The notes under the pieces: generated by a model | The model's input: only the letters and a program-made list of their open reading frames with translations | Database searches by the model: none | What the model was told of the DNA's origin: nothing | Program-made: the position numbers and the translations under genes | NCBI RefSeq assembly: GCF_017830045.1 | Contig: NZ_JAEDXU010000001.1 | Coordinates: forward strand, 248,001 to 312,000 | Source of the DNA: Enterococcus larvae | Lineage (GTDB): Bacteria; Bacillota; Bacilli; Lactobacillales; Enterococcaceae | DNA: 64,000 nucleotides | Reading direction: 5' to 3' | Part shown: positions 18,519 to 29,989 of the stretch, one piece after another | Layout: the number at the start of each line of letters is the position of its first letter | How positions within the stretch are numbered: the first letter of the stretch is position 1

Positions 18519-19727
18519 TTATCCTAATAAATCTCTTAAAAACAGCGTATAGAATAGTAGCAAAATAAACCAGGCCATCGTTAAGAAAACATAGCCTAAG
18601 ATTTTTTTTATGACCGAAGTCGAGGCAAGGAAGGGAATATTCCTATGAAAATCAAGAAAATTAGCATATAACAATATCGGAACTATAAATAGAAAAAAAC
18701 TATCTACAATCCAGCGCCCTCGATATTCGTAGCTATTCCCAGCAGTAGCCTCATTATTGATCAGCATGCCGATAAAAACATACCCTGTTACAGCTACAAA
18801 CATTTTCCACAGCTGCTTTGTTCGAAAACCGGGGATATACTTCATCAAAAAAGAAATGCCTCCTATAACACCGGAAATCGAAAAAACATTTTTTCTTTGT
18901 TTCTTTTCTACAGGCTGCTGTACTTCTTCTACCTCCACCCAATCCTGAAACCCCTCATTCTCCGAAACTGACGAGTCTACCGATTCACTTGACTGCTCCA
19001 GCTGATCCAGTTGATAAATGATCGCTTCTCTCATCTCATTCGCCGTTTGATACCGATCTTCCGGATCAATTCTCGTTGCCTTGATAATGATTTCTCGAAT
19101 CAGCAAATCCTCGCTTAAATGATTTTTCGGGTAATCCTTTGTTGAGCAGATATTCATCACTACACCTAAAGAATACAAATCACTACGTGCGTCAGACTCT
19201 GCAAAACCAAATTGCTCCGGTGCAGCAAATCCCACCGTCCCCAACTGAACAGTATCATTTTCCTTATTTCCATTGATTCTACGAACAGCATCAAAATCAA
19301 TCACTTTTACCACTTGGTCATTGGTGAGCATAATATTTGAAGGCTTGATGTCACGATGGATCAAACCAAAACCATGCAATTTCTCTACACTGTCTAAAAC
19401 ACTTAGAGCCAATTCCAATATTGCTTGACCGTCCATTGAATCAGAGGATTGAATAAGTTCGCTTAACGTTTTTCCATGTATGTATTCTTCATATAGAAAA
19501 ATCCTGTCTCCATCAACCACGATTTCTTCGATTTTCGGCAGATTTCTATGTTCTATTTTCTGCAGTGTCGCCAAACTATCAGCTAAAAATACCGGATATT
19601 CCTTTCTTACCCAAAACTTTTGCGTCTCATTGTTTCGAACCATCACCGGCCCATTTTCTTTGTCTGTCAAAACCTCAATTTGCTTATAACCATTTTTTAC
19701 ATAACCCTTTATTTCATTATTCTCCAT
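18519..19727 (-). CDS. Membrane-anchored Hanks-type Ser/Thr protein kinase
   Basis: A 402-residue protein. The kinase domain covers about residues 12-240: beta-3 lysine at Lys42 (WVRKEYP), catalytic loop HRDIKPSN with Asp126, and an activation segment GTVGFAAPEQFG. The metal-binding DFG is DFD (residues 144-146), an unusual replacement of Gly. An acidic linker (about 245-275) leads to three hydrophobic segments (about 305-320, 345-362 and 380-397). It lacks PASTA repeats, so it is not PrkC/Stk1. It is divergent from a small HTH-like gene 113 nt away, a likely functional partner. The ligand sensed is unknown. Confidence 0.88.
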   Translation of the reverse strand: MENNEIKGYVKNGYKQIEVLTDKENGPVMVRNNETQKFWVRKEYPVFLADSLATLQKIEHRNLPKIEEIVVDGDRIFLYEEYIHGKTLSELIQSSDSMDGQAILELALSVLDSVEKLHGFGLIHRDIKPSNIMLTNDQVVKVIDFDAVRRINGNKENDTVQLGTVGFAAPEQFGFAESDARSDLYSLGVVMNICSTKDYPKNHLSEDLLIREIIIKATRIDPEDRYQTANEMREAIIYQLDQLEQSSESVDSSVSENEGFQDWVEVEEVQQPVEKKQRKNVFSISGVIGGISFLMKYIPGFRTKQLWKMFVAVTGYVFIGMLINNEATAGNSYEYRGRWIVDSFFLFIVPILLYANFLDFHRNIPFLASTSVIKKILGYVFLTMAWFILLLFYTLFLRDLLG

Positions 19728-19840
19728 TTACAAACAACCCCGTTAATTATTTTACTACTTATATAAAAAGACTGATTAAAGATACCAACTTTCACTAAGT
19801 CATTGTATACTATTTTTATAACTATTTAAAGGAGTCAAAG

Positions 19841-20266
19841 ATGAAAGAAAAGGATACAGACAAATTACTGCACTCTCTTAAGAAGGCTGAAGATTTCAAA
19901 ACAGCCCTTTCTGAAACAAAGCCCTATGCCATTAATCCCGAGGTAAGTACGTATTTGAATGAGTGGCTTTTACGGAAACAGCTTACTAAGGGAAAAGTTC
20001 TAAAAAGAGCAGAAATCACTGAAACGACCGGTTATCAATACTTCGACGGAAAGCGAAATCCTCCAAGAGAGAAGCTGATTGCTTTGGCTATCGGTTTAGA
20101 ACTGACTCTTGATGAAATGAACAATTTACTCAAAAAAAGTGGTGTCGCTCAGCTTTATCCCAAGCACCAATGGGATGCTGTAGTTATTTACGGAATCATT
20201 CAACAGCTCTCAATTGCCGAAATCGATGAACTACTTTACGAAGAGAACCTTAAAACTTTTCTTTAA
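19841..20266 (+). CDS. Small HTH-like protein divergent from the kinase
   Basis: A 141-residue protein, mostly helical. The middle part (about residues 45-100) resembles an XRE-type fold: GKVLKRAEITETTGYQYFDG, then REKLIALAIGLELTLDEMNN. It has no membrane segment. AAAGGAG lies 8 nt before the ATG. Divergence from the Ser/Thr kinase suggests a shared control region, and that the protein is a kinase substrate or a regulator of the pair; this is inferred from position only. The DNA-binding role is likely but not proven. Confidence 0.75.
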   Translation: MKEKDTDKLLHSLKKAEDFKTALSETKPYAINPEVSTYLNEWLLRKQLTKGKVLKRAEITETTGYQYFDGKRNPPREKLIALAIGLELTLDEMNNLLKKSGVAQLYPKHQWDAVVIYGIIQQLSIAEIDELLYEENLKTFL

Positions 20267-20394
20267 GCGTTTGGTCATCAGAAACTTAAAATATTTGACT
20301 TTTGACAGAGAAAGCAAAACAAATTTCCAACCGAAAAGCCCCCATACTAGATATCACTGACCAATTCGTTAAACGAGATCACTTTGATTGCAAA

Positions 20395-20427
20395 ATAAAA
20401 AACCGAGCTTGGCTTGCTCGGTTTTTC
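20395..20427. terminator. Bidirectional terminator, end of pdh operon
   Basis: ACCGAGC (20402-20408) pairs with GCTCGGT (20416-20422), with A-run before and T-run after. It serves lpdA on the minus strand and possibly the HTH-like gene. Confidence 0.9.
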
Positions 20428-20451
20428 TGTGTGACAAAATATATGATATGC

Positions 20452-21858
20452 TTAAATGTGGATTGGCAAACCTAAAGCCAATTCAGAAGCATCCATAACG
20501 ATTTCACCTAAAGATGGGTGAGGATGGATTGTCAAAGCGATATCTTCAGCGTTCATGCCTGATTCAACGGCCAAAGCCATTTCAGAAATCATATCACTAG
20601 CGCCGACACCGGCAATTTGAGCACCGATGATCACATTGTCCTCAACAGTTGTTACTAAGCGGACAAACCCTTCTGTTTTACCAAGGGAGATTGCACGGCC
20701 GTTTCCGGCAAACGGGAATTTAAAGCCTTTTGCTTCAATTCCTGCTTCTTTTGCTTCTGCTACAGTCATCCCAACAGATGCTAATTCAGGATCTGTAAAG
20801 GCTACTGCCGGCATTGCTTTGTAATCAACTGCTACTTTTTTACCGGAAATTGCTTCAGCAGCAATTTTCGCTTCATAGCTTGCTTTATGGGCAAGAGCAG
20901 CTCCCGGAACGATATCTCCGATTGCAAAAATGTTTGATACGTTTGTACGACCTTGGTTATCCACCTTGATCAATCCACGTTCGCCCAATTCAACTCCTGC
21001 TTGCTCCAAACCTAAATCGTCTGTGTTGGCACGACGACCTACAGTTACCATTACGTAGTCAGCAGTAACAGACTCTTCTTTACCGTCAACTTCATACTTC
21101 ACTGTCACACTGTCACCATTATCTACTGCTTCTTTTGCCATAGCAGAAGTAACGATTTTAACGCCTTTTTTCTCAAAATCATCTGCAACGATTTTAACCA
21201 TATCTTTTTCATAGGTTGGCAGGATAGATGGGCTGCCTTCAAGAATAGTCACTTCAGAACCAAGGTTGGCATATGCGCCGCCAAGCTCAGCACCGATTAC
21301 TCCGCCGCCGATAATAACGAATTTTTTAGGTACTTCTTTCAGATTCAACCCGCCTGTTGAATCAAGAACACGTCCGCCAAATTTGAAGCCTGGAATTTCG
21401 ATTGGGCGAGACCCTGTTGCAACAATTGCATTATTGAAAGAATACGTTTGAGCAGAATCAGGATGAATCACACGCAGCGTATGCTCATCAACAAAGAAAG
21501 CTTCGCCTTCAATGATTTCTACTTTATGCTTTTTCAACAGCATGCCGACACCAGATGTTAATGTATTAACAACCTTGTTGTCTTTCCACTCTTGAGTTTT
21601 TGTGAAATCCAATGACACCTTCTCAGTCGTCACACCAAACATTGTTGAATCCAGTGACTCTTGGTAATGATGCCCTGCAGCGATCAATGCTTTAGAAGGA
21701 ATACATCCTACATTCAGACATACACCGCCGATAAACTCGCGTTCAATGATGGCCACTTTCTGCCCCATTTCAGCAGCACGGATGGCAGCTACATAGCCGC
21801 CAGGTCCCGCACCGATTATAACTGTATCTAATTCAATGGCAAAATCTCCTACTACCAT
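20452..21858 (-). CDS. lpdA: Dihydrolipoyl dehydrogenase (E3)
   Basis: A 468-residue flavoprotein that reoxidises the lipoyl groups of pyruvate dehydrogenase with NAD. FAD-binding [14 protein letters not shown] is at the N-terminus; the redox disulfide is [13 protein letters not shown]-binding [17 protein letters not shown] follows; the dimer-interface HPHPSLGE supplies the catalytic His. It is the last gene of pdhA-pdhB-pdhC-lpdA; 7 nt separate it from pdhC, and a terminator follows. Confidence 0.97.
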   Translation of the reverse strand: MVVGDFAIELDTVIIGAGPGGYVAAIRAAEMGQKVAIIEREFIGGVCLNVGCIPSKALIAAGHHYQESLDSTMFGVTTEKVSLDFTKTQEWKDNKVVNTLTSGVGMLLKKHKVEIIEGEAFFVDEHTLRVIHPDSAQTYSFNNAIVATGSRPIEIPGFKFGGRVLDSTGGLNLKEVPKKFVIIGGGVIGAELGGAYANLGSEVTILEGSPSILPTYEKDMVKIVADDFEKKGVKIVTSAMAKEAVDNGDSVTVKYEVDGKEESVTADYVMVTVGRRANTDDLGLEQAGVELGERGLIKVDNQGRTNVSNIFAIGDIVPGAALAHKASYEAKIAAEAISGKKVAVDYKAMPAVAFTDPELASVGMTVAEAKEAGIEAKGFKFPFAGNGRAISLGKTEGFVRLVTTVEDNVIIGAQIAGVGASDMISEMALAVESGMNAEDIALTIHPHPSLGEIVMDASELALGLPIHI

Positions 21859-21865
21859 TTGTCAA

Positions 21866-23509
21866 TCATCCTTCCATCAATAGTAATTCAGGGTCTGCTA
21901 ATAAGCGTTTGATGTTGTTCATTGCTTTTTGAGCAGTCGCTCCATCGACGATACGGTGGTCAAAGCTCATTGACAGCTTCATCACACGTCCTACAACGAT
22001 TTCGCCGTCAGCATTCACTACAGGCTGTTGTGCAATTGTACCAACACCTAGAATAGCAACTTCAGGGTAATTGATAACTGGTGTAAACCAGCCGCCGCCT
22101 ACTGAACCAATATTACTGATTGTAATTGAACCGTCACGCATATCTTGTGCAGACAGTTTGCCGTCATGTGCAAGTGCTGCTTTTTCGTTGATTTCATCCG
22201 CAATTGCGAACATGCTCTTCATATTTGCATTTTTCACATTTGGTACATATAGACCGTGATCTGTATCTGTCGCAATACCAATGTTGAAGTAATGTTTATA
22301 AACAATCTCCTGTTTCGCATCATCAATTGAGGCATTCAGAACAGGGAATTTTTGAACAGTCGATGTCAATGCTTTCACAACATATGGCAAGAATGTTAAT
22401 TTCGTACCGTTTGCTGCTGCAACGTCTTTGAACTTCTTACGATGATCCCATAGCTTAGATACTTCTACTTCATCATGTAGTGTTACATGAGGAGCTGTAT
22501 GTTTACTATTGACCATTGCTTTTGCAATTGCTTTACGCATTGGCGTCAATGCTTCACGTGTTTCCATTTCTCCTAAATTAGAAGTAAATGGCTGCGCTGG
22601 TTTTGCTGGTACTGCTGGTGTACTTGAAGCTGCCGGCGCAGTTTCTTGTACTGCTTCTGTTGAAGCTGCAGCTGCCGGTGCTGCTCCACCGTTTGTCAGG
22701 AAGTTATCAATGTCTTCTTTCACAACACGTCCACCCTTACCGGTTGGAGCAATTTGTGAAATATCGACATCCTTCTCACGTGCATATTGACGAACAGAAG
22801 GCATTGCCAACACTCGTTTGTTTGGATCAGCTGCTGCAACAACACCTGTAGAGTCTGAAGCTGGTGCACTTGCTGCCGCTTCTGCTTTCGCAGGTGCTGC
22901 TGGTGCCGCACTACTTGAAGGAGCAGAGTTATGTCCTGGTGCATCAATTTCCACCAATACATCTCCAACATTCGCTACGGTACCTTCTGAAACAACAATA
23001 TTCTTCACTGTTCCTGTTACCGGTGATGGAATTTCTTCTACTGATTTATCATTTTGTACTTCTAATAATGTATCGTCTTCATTGATTGTATCGCCAGGTT
23101 TCACGAACCATTTTACGATCTCGCCTTCCGCAATTCCTTCACCGATATCCGGTAATTTGAATTGGAAAACACCCTCAGATGAGCTTGCTGAAGCTTCGGG
23201 AGCTGCTGCAGGCTGTGCAGGTGTTTGCTCCTGTGCAGCTATACCGCTGTCTCCTTCGTTGTCTTCATGTCCTGGTGCATCGATTTCCACCAATACATCT
23301 CCGACATTTGCCACAGTACCTTCCGGAACAACAATGTTTTTCACTGTTCCTGTCACTGGTGACGGAATTTCCTCTACTGATTTATCATTTTGCACTTCTA
23401 ATAGTGTATCATCTTCATTGATTGTATCGCCGGGTTTTACGAACCATTTTACGATTTCGCCTTCCGCGATCCCTTCACCGATATCCGGTAATTTAAATTG
23501 ATAAGCCAT
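21866..23509 (-). CDS. pdhC: Dihydrolipoamide acetyltransferase (E2) with two lipoyl domains
   Basis: A 547-residue E2 core of pyruvate dehydrogenase. Two lipoyl domains (about residues 2-78 and 115-192) each carry the lipoylation site NDKSVEE; they are nearly identical. Ala/Pro/Ser-rich linkers lead to a peripheral subunit-binding domain (about 237-272, [17 protein letters not shown]) and the catalytic acyltransferase domain (about 315-547) with the [10 protein letters not shown] active-site motif. A two-lipoyl E2 is known for Enterococcus (Streptococcus) faecalis, which fits the organism. Confidence 0.97.
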   Translation of the reverse strand: MAYQFKLPDIGEGIAEGEIVKWFVKPGDTINEDDTLLEVQNDKSVEEIPSPVTGTVKNIVVPEGTVANVGDVLVEIDAPGHEDNEGDSGIAAQEQTPAQPAAAPEASASSSEGVFQFKLPDIGEGIAEGEIVKWFVKPGDTINEDDTLLEVQNDKSVEEIPSPVTGTVKNIVVSEGTVANVGDVLVEIDAPGHNSAPSSSAAPAAPAKAEAAASAPASDSTGVVAAADPNKRVLAMPSVRQYAREKDVDISQIAPTGKGGRVVKEDIDNFLTNGGAAPAAAASTEAVQETAPAASSTPAVPAKPAQPFTSNLGEMETREALTPMRKAIAKAMVNSKHTAPHVTLHDEVEVSKLWDHRKKFKDVAAANGTKLTFLPYVVKALTSTVQKFPVLNASIDDAKQEIVYKHYFNIGIATDTDHGLYVPNVKNANMKSMFAIADEINEKAALAHDGKLSAQDMRDGSITISNIGSVGGGWFTPVINYPEVAILGVGTIAQQPVVNADGEIVVGRVMKLSMSFDHRIVDGATAQKAMNNIKRLLADPELLLMEG

Positions 23510-23533
23510 CGTTTTTCTTCCCTTCTTTACTAA

Positions 23534-24511
23534 TTAAAATTCAACGATTTCTTTCACTTTTGCTTCGATGTCTGAAGCATTTGGCAGCCAAATGTTTTCC
23601 GCTTGACCAAATGGGAAGATGGTATCTGGTGCTGATACACGGCCAATTGGTGCTTGCAGTGAAAGAATAGAGCGTTCTGAAATTTCTGAAACAACCTGTG
23701 CAGCTACACCGGCTTGTCTTTGTGCTTCCTGAACAACAACAACACGACCTGTTTTTTCAACAGAGGCGATGATTGTTTCAACATCAAGAGGAGCAACTGT
23801 ACGTAAATCGATAATTTCTACAGAAATATCTTCTTTTGCCAAGTTGTCTGCTGCTTTGATTGCCTCACGAACCATTGCTCCGTAAGTGATGATAGAAACA
23901 TCTGTTCCTTCACGAGTTACGGCTGCTTTATCCAAAGGTACTTCGTATGCTTCATCCGGCACTTCCTCACGGAAAGAACGATACAACTTCATATGTTCAA
24001 GGAACACTACTGGGTCATTGCTGCGAATAGAAGAAATCAGCAAGCCTTTTGCATCATATGGATTAGACGGGATAACCACACGTAAACCTGGTGATTGAGC
24101 CATCAGACCTTCTAAGTTATCAGAGTGAAGCTCAGGTGTATGCACGCCACCGCCAAATGGTGAACGGATCGTTACAGGAATATTTCTTGTACCGCTCATA
24201 CGGTAACGTGTACGAGCCATTTGTGCAACGACTGCATCCATTGTTTCAAAAATGAACCCGAAGAATTGGATTTCAGGTACCGGACGATACCCTTCTAATG
24301 CTAAACCAAAAGCCAATCCGCCGATTCCTGATTCAGCCAAAGGAGTATCGAAGACACGTTCTTCGCCAAATTTTTCTTGTAATCCTTCTGTTGCACGGAA
24401 TACACCGCCGTTTTTACCAACATCTTCACCGAAAACAAGAACGTTTTCGTCATTCTCTAACTCAAGAGCTAGGGCATCTGTAATAGCTTGGATCATTGTT
24501 TTTTGTGCCAT
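23534..24511 (-). CDS. pdhB: Pyruvate dehydrogenase E1 beta subunit
   Basis: A 325-residue transketolase-like subunit forming the alpha2-beta2 E1 with pdhA. Seen are [20 protein letters not shown], the [17 protein letters not shown] loop, and the C-terminal domain segment [14 protein letters not shown]. Only 2 nt separate it from the pdhA stop, indicating tight coupling. Confidence 0.97.
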   Translation of the reverse strand: MAQKTMIQAITDALALELENDENVLVFGEDVGKNGGVFRATEGLQEKFGEERVFDTPLAESGIGGLAFGLALEGYRPVPEIQFFGFIFETMDAVVAQMARTRYRMSGTRNIPVTIRSPFGGGVHTPELHSDNLEGLMAQSPGLRVVIPSNPYDAKGLLISSIRSNDPVVFLEHMKLYRSFREEVPDEAYEVPLDKAAVTREGTDVSIITYGAMVREAIKAADNLAKEDISVEIIDLRTVAPLDVETIIASVEKTGRVVVVQEAQRQAGVAAQVVSEISERSILSLQAPIGRVSAPDTIFPFGQAENIWLPNASDIEAKVKEIVEF

Positions 24512-24513
24512 GA

Positions 24514-25641
<1,128 letters not shown>

Positions 25642-25804
25642 CTATTAACGATTCTTTTATTCAGAAAAATGAAACAGCAACTAAAACTGTATCACTTTCT
25701 CGACTACATATACAAATTATCATTAAATCTGAAAAAGAGCAAGTAAAAAAACTTAAATTATTTTAAAAAGCCCCTTTCCATCAAAAACCTTTTAAAACAA
25801 GGAT

Positions 25805-25822
25805 TAGTGATATTAATCACAA
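25805..25822. promoter_or_regulatory. Rex-like operator upstream of pdhA
   Basis: TAGTGATATTAATCACAA is a GTGA-N6-TCAC dyad that differs from the redox-regulator Rex consensus (TTGTGA-N6-TCACAA) at one base of the left arm. It lies about 180 nt upstream of pdhA. Binding of Rex would tie pyruvate dehydrogenase expression to the NADH/NAD ratio. The site is seen; the regulator is inferred. Confidence 0.6.
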
Positions 25823-25873
25823 GCTTAAAAAAGGTTTAAACTGTTTCAGAGCTGTTTCTTCAATATTTTAATA

Positions 25874-25909
25874 TCTGTTATATAACTTTTTAAGTTTTTG
25901 TATAACAGA
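25874..25909. other. Spaced inverted repeat in the pdh upstream region
   Basis: TCTGTTATA (25874-25882) and TATAACAGA (25901-25909) are perfect inverted copies 18 bp apart. It could be a hairpin or a regulator site; no T-run makes it a terminator. Confidence 0.45.
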
Positions 25910-26057
25910 ACGATAATCTTATTACTCTTTCATTCTTATTGTACTTGTTCAGTCCTTAACTTACCAATGATAACCCTTCCAAAACAGGCTTGCTTTTATC
26001 AAAATTTTTTGGATTATTGAAAATTTTTGATACTGCGCTATTTAGATTATCAACACC

Positions 26058-26196
26058 TATAAATCCTCCTCAAGAAATGGTAAATGCTGGTAACTCCGTT
26101 GTTGGATACCATGAGTAACGGTCTCATTTCGTGTGTTGAATCTTTAATAGGATTCATATAGACTTATGAGGGGTTAACTTCATGTATTTTTACTAA
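26058..26196 (+). other. Copy of the YdcF-like gene leader with orphan start codon
   Basis: Aligns along its length with 15500-15629, including GAGGGG and an ATG at 26182. That ATG opens only four codons before TAA (26194-26196). Immediately afterwards comes a separate ribosome binding site and the lipoprotein gene. It is either the scar of a lost ydcF-like paralogue or a shared regulatory leader. Confidence 0.6.
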
Positions 26197-26217
26197 CAAA
26201 AGAAAGGGAGAGAAAAA

Positions 26218-26934
26218 ATGAAAAAAATTGTTGGAATCATATTTGCTTCAATATTGGTCATCCTTTTAACCGCCTGCAGCACTTCAAAAAAGGCAGAGTA
26301 TGAAATAAAGGATGGTGATCCTTTGGAAATATTAGAAGATGCCGGTTACTCTCTAACCTATAATGACAGTTATAATCCAAGCGCAGTTCTGGAGAATGTA
26401 GAAGAGAAGGTTTCCATCGAATTTAGAATTTCCAATGGAAGCGGAGAAATCTGGGAAATCAACTATATAAATAAAAAAGACAAAATAGAAGAACTGGTTT
26501 CAGAATGGGGCCTGCCTACAGATAAAAGAAAATCAATCGCTCGTTATGTTGATTCTGTGAACTCGACTGGAATAACGACGCAGACACTTTGGACTCTTAT
26601 TTGCGATTACTCTGCTGAAAACAATCCAGATGCACTTATCAATAAAAGTCGAAATAATCGCGCTCTCAAGACAAATACAGTCGGTCAGCTGTTGAATGAA
26701 GCCGGATATACATTCTATACGAGATATGAATCCTATAAAGATGGTGCCTATAAGTTGGATATCAATACTTCAAACCTCGAAACCGGTATTGGGTATCAGG
26801 TGAACATGTACAAGGGAAAGTTCCATGGATTAAAATACACAAACCTTTCGAAGAAAATCATAAATGAAGAAATCTATTACTCCGGCAAACATACAGGAGA
26901 GGAAAAACTATTGATTTATATCTCGAATCATTAG
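26218..26934 (+). CDS. Lipoprotein, C-terminus frameshifted
   Basis: A 238-residue predicted lipoprotein with lipobox LLTAC (Cys at about 20). It seems to have two similar domains: DPLEILEDAGYSLTYNDSY near residue 34 and TVGQLLNEAGYTFYTRYESY near residue 150 both contain an LxxAGYxxxYxxSY pattern, which points to internal duplication. AAAGGGAG precedes the ATG. The frame ends shortly after an A-run at 26903-26907; one extra A there would add about 47 conserved-looking codons ending at 27047. Function unknown. Confidence 0.75.
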   Translation: MKKIVGIIFASILVILLTACSTSKKAEYEIKDGDPLEILEDAGYSLTYNDSYNPSAVLENVEEKVSIEFRISNGSGEIWEINYINKKDKIEELVSEWGLPTDKRKSIARYVDSVNSTGITTQTLWTLICDYSAENNPDALINKSRNNRALKTNTVGQLLNEAGYTFYTRYESYKDGAYKLDINTSNLETGIGYQVNMYKGKFHGLKYTNLSKKIINEEIYYSGKHTGEEKLLIYISNH

Positions 26935-27047
26935 AAGAGTTAGATTTAAGTAAAGAGGAATTCATGCAGTTCTTCAGTGAATACCAAGAAGCTTACTATG
27001 AAGCAACAGGTATAGTACCTGGAAAACCTGCAAGTATTGAAGAGTAA
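26903..27047 (+). pseudogene. Out-of-frame C-terminal tail of the preceding lipoprotein
   Basis: In the minus-one frame relative to the lipoprotein, an open stretch encodes TIDLYLESLEELDLSKEEF, then QFFSEYQEAYYEATGIVPG and a stop at 27045-27047. It has no start of its own near its beginning and begins exactly at an A5 run, so it most likely was the protein's C-terminus before a one-base deletion, or is joined by slippage. Confidence 0.75.
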
Positions 27048-27086
27048 ACAGAAAAGAATCAAGAAGAAAAAACCTTTCTATACAAA

Positions 27087-27117
27087 AAAAGCGAACAGAA
27101 AATTTCTGTTCGCTTTT
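27087..27117. terminator. Bidirectional terminator
   Basis: AAAAGCGAACAGAAA pairs with TTTCTGTTCGCTTTT around a short loop; it serves the lipoprotein gene and the convergent mgtA. Confidence 0.9.
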
Positions 27118-27136
27118 ACAGTATCGCACTTTATTT

Positions 27137-29749
27137 CTAAATCCATTCTTTCGTCAGATGGATATACAATCGTTTCGCAACTTCTACTGTGATCAAGTAC
27201 AGTGCAATGATCACGATAAACCAACCCCAGTATGCTCCAGGCAATTCAGTAAACTCAAATACAGATCTTAGTGGTGTTAGAACAATAACTATTCCCATAA
27301 GAATAGCACCTAAGCTTGTCAGCAATACTGGTGGAGACGCAATGCTTTGGATAAATGGCAGCTTTCTTGTACGTACCATGTGCACAACTAAGGTTTGACT
27401 AACCAAACCAACTACGAACCAACCTGTTTGGAATAAGCTTTGATCCGCAACCGTGTTTGCACTAAATACAAACCACATTACCAGATAGGTCATGATATCA
27501 AAGATACTGCTGACAGGTCCGATACACAGTGTAAACTTCGCCATGCTCTTTATTTCCCAACGCACAGGTTTCAACAGCTCTTCTTCATCTACATTGTCCC
27601 AAGGAATTGTCAACTGTGCTACATCATAAATCAAATTTTGGATCAGCAGTTGAATAGAAAGCATCGGCAGGAATGGTAAAAATGCACTGGCAACTAAGAT
27701 AGAAAACACATTCCCAAAGTTCGAGCTGATCGTGATCTTGATGTATTTCATCATGTTGCTGAATACTTTTCTTCCTTCGATCACGCCGGCTTCTAAAACA
27801 TTCAAACTCTTTTCCAATAGAATAATTGAACTGGCATCCTTGGTGATATCTGCCGCTGTATCTACAGAAATCCCTACATCTGCTTTTCTCAAAGCAGGGG
27901 CGTCGTTGATTCCGTCACCCATGAAGCCAACGGTATGACCATTTTTCTGTAAGGTTTCAATGATTCTTGATTTTTGCATCGGGTTTAGCTTCGCAAACAA
28001 ATTCGTCATTTCCACTTCTTCTGCTAACTGCTCGTCAGACATCTCATCGACTTCTGTTCCTAAAACAACATGGGAAACCTCAATACCAACATCACCGCAA
28101 ACCTTTTTGGCAACAATGTCATTATCTCCTGTTAAAACTTTCACGTTAACGCCATGCTCATGAAGTGATTTGATTGCTGTAATCGCTGATTTCTTCGCAG
28201 GGTCCAAGAAGCCCATGAATCCAATCAGTGTCATATCCTTCTCATCGTCTGTACTGTAAACCGCTTCGTTATGGACGTCCTTTTTCAAAGCAACAGCAAT
28301 CACACGCATTCCTTGTTCGTTCATCTTACGGTTGACGTCACGCATTTTCTGGCGCAGCTCCTCTGTAAGTGGAACGATTTTCCCGTCGATTTCAGCATGT
28401 GTACACACTTCTTCCATCTCTTCCACAGCACCCTTAGTTACCATGAACTGATGACCATCCGCATTTACAACGACTGTCAATCTTCTTCGTGAGAAATCAA
28501 AAGGAATCTCATCCAGCTTTGTGATTGAGCTGAATGGTGTTGCTCGATCATTCTCTGCGTAGTAATTGATCACAGCGATATCCATCAGGTTTTTCCAGCC
28601 TGTTTGATAGTGCGAATTCAAAAATGCCATATCCAAAACCTGTTCATTTTCAATTCCTAAAGGATTCAAATGTTGTACTAAAACAACTCTATCCTCAGTG
28701 ATTGTTCCGGTTTTATCTGTACATAGAACATCCATGCCGCCTAAATTCTGAATAGAAGGCAGTTCTTTTACGATCACCTTATGCTTAGATAATGTCAATG
28801 CTCCTTTTGCAAGGTTGCTTGTTACGATCATCGGCAGCATTTCAGGTGTCAAACCAACTGCTACTGCAATTGCAAAGAAGAATGCTTCTCCCCATTCACC
28901 TTTCGTCAAGCCGTTGATCAAGAAAACGATTGGGAATAAAATCATGACCATTCGCAGTAAAAATTTACTGACTTTTGTCAAACCAATATCAAAGGATGTT
29001 TTTCCACGTTGTGTCGTCGCATTTTTGGCAATGTCACCAAAGAATGTATTTTGACCAGTCTTCAAAATAATGGCTTTCCCCTGACCACTCAACACATCCG
29101 TTCCCATAAATACCAAATCCTGCATATCCAATGCGGATACATCCTGTTGATTTTTTTCAACACCTGCATCAACGAATTTTTCTACCGGCATGGATTCTCC
29201 AGTAAGTGAAGACTGATTGATGAATAAATCTTTTGTCCAAATCAGTACCGCATCCGCTGGAATCATATCTCCTGTTGCCAAGGTAATGATATCGCCGGGA
29301 ACTACTTCATCCATCGGAATTTCTCTTGTTGTCCCTTCCCGAGTAACTGCTGTTGTATTTTCAATCAGCTCTTTCAATGCCAAACTTGCCTTTTGAGAAC
29401 GATACTCCTGAATAAAGGTAATAACTACACTCGCTAGGATCATCAATCCCATAACAATTGCCGCTTCAAAATCTTGGGTCAACGCTGATACAATCATCAA
29501 TAATGCCAATACAAATACAAAAGGATCTTTAAATGCTTCAATAAACATCAATAAAGCCGGTGTTGGCTTCTGTGCAGAAACCTCATTTGGACCATATTCT
29601 TCTAAACGCTTTGCTGCGTCTTCTTCAGACAATCCTTTTTCGGATGTCCGGAGTTCCATCATTAATTCTCTTTCAGAAAGAAGAGCAAGCTTTTTCAATT
29701 CTTGTTCTTTTGTTCCTTTTCTGATCTCTGTCATTTTTTTATTCATCAT
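27137..29749 (-). CDS. mgtA: Magnesium-translocating P-type ATPase
   Basis: An 870-residue P3B-type ATPase for Mg2+ import. Seen are the actuator motif SLTGESMPVEK, the phosphorylation motif CTDKTGTITED, the nucleotide/hinge motif MGDGINDAPALRKADVGISV, and about ten membrane segments with NFGNVFS near M6. GGAGG lies before ATG 29749. Expression is controlled by the M-box riboswitch and terminator upstream. In other enterococcal genomes a P-type ATPase also lies next to pdh, as here. Confidence 0.96.
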   Translation of the reverse strand: MMNKKMTEIRKGTKEQELKKLALLSERELMMELRTSEKGLSEEDAAKRLEEYGPNEVSAQKPTPALLMFIEAFKDPFVFVLALLMIVSALTQDFEAAIVMGLMILASVVITFIQEYRSQKASLALKELIENTTAVTREGTTREIPMDEVVPGDIITLATGDMIPADAVLIWTKDLFINQSSLTGESMPVEKFVDAGVEKNQQDVSALDMQDLVFMGTDVLSGQGKAIILKTGQNTFFGDIAKNATTQRGKTSFDIGLTKVSKFLLRMVMILFPIVFLINGLTKGEWGEAFFFAIAVAVGLTPEMLPMIVTSNLAKGALTLSKHKVIVKELPSIQNLGGMDVLCTDKTGTITEDRVVLVQHLNPLGIENEQVLDMAFLNSHYQTGWKNLMDIAVINYYAENDRATPFSSITKLDEIPFDFSRRRLTVVVNADGHQFMVTKGAVEEMEEVCTHAEIDGKIVPLTEELRQKMRDVNRKMNEQGMRVIAVALKKDVHNEAVYSTDDEKDMTLIGFMGFLDPAKKSAITAIKSLHEHGVNVKVLTGDNDIVAKKVCGDVGIEVSHVVLGTEVDEMSDEQLAEEVEMTNLFAKLNPMQKSRIIETLQKNGHTVGFMGDGINDAPALRKADVGISVDTAADITKDASSIILLEKSLNVLEAGVIEGRKVFSNMMKYIKITISSNFGNVFSILVASAFLPFLPMLSIQLLIQNLIYDVAQLTIPWDNVDEEELLKPVRWEIKSMAKFTLCIGPVSSIFDIMTYLVMWFVFSANTVADQSLFQTGWFVVGLVSQTLVVHMVRTRKLPFIQSIASPPVLLTSLGAILMGIVIVLTPLRSVFEFTELPGAYWGWFIVIIALYLITVEVAKRLYIHLTKEWI

Positions 29750-29938
29750 TGTTCTTTCCTCCGCTTTCTTACCTGCCGGAGAAAGAAAAGCTTCTGTCTA
29801 TCCAGCAAGGTAAAGATTATTTTTGTTTCGCCTCTGATGGGGGTCTTCCATGATAATCTTCCTCTCTGTGTTCTTATTTTAAAATCAAATGTCAAATCAT
29901 TACACTTTGGCAGCTGCCATCGTTCATTCAAACAACAG

Positions 29939-29971
29939 AAAAAACCGCATACTCAACAATAGAGTATGCGG
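29939..29971 (-). terminator. Riboswitch-controlled terminator in the mgtA leader
   Basis: CCGCATACTC (29945-29954) pairs with GAGTATGCGG (29962-29971); six T follow on the minus strand. It lies between the M-box and mgtA, as expected for a transcription-attenuating expression platform. Confidence 0.88.
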
Positions 29972-29989
29972 CTTAAATAGCAACATAAA

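Noticed and set aside
22818-23501. Plus-strand frame of 227 codons opposite pdhC
   Set aside because: It is antisense to the two lipoyl repeats and their Ala/Pro linkers, whose codon composition removes stops in that frame; it has no ribosome binding site and is itself repeated.
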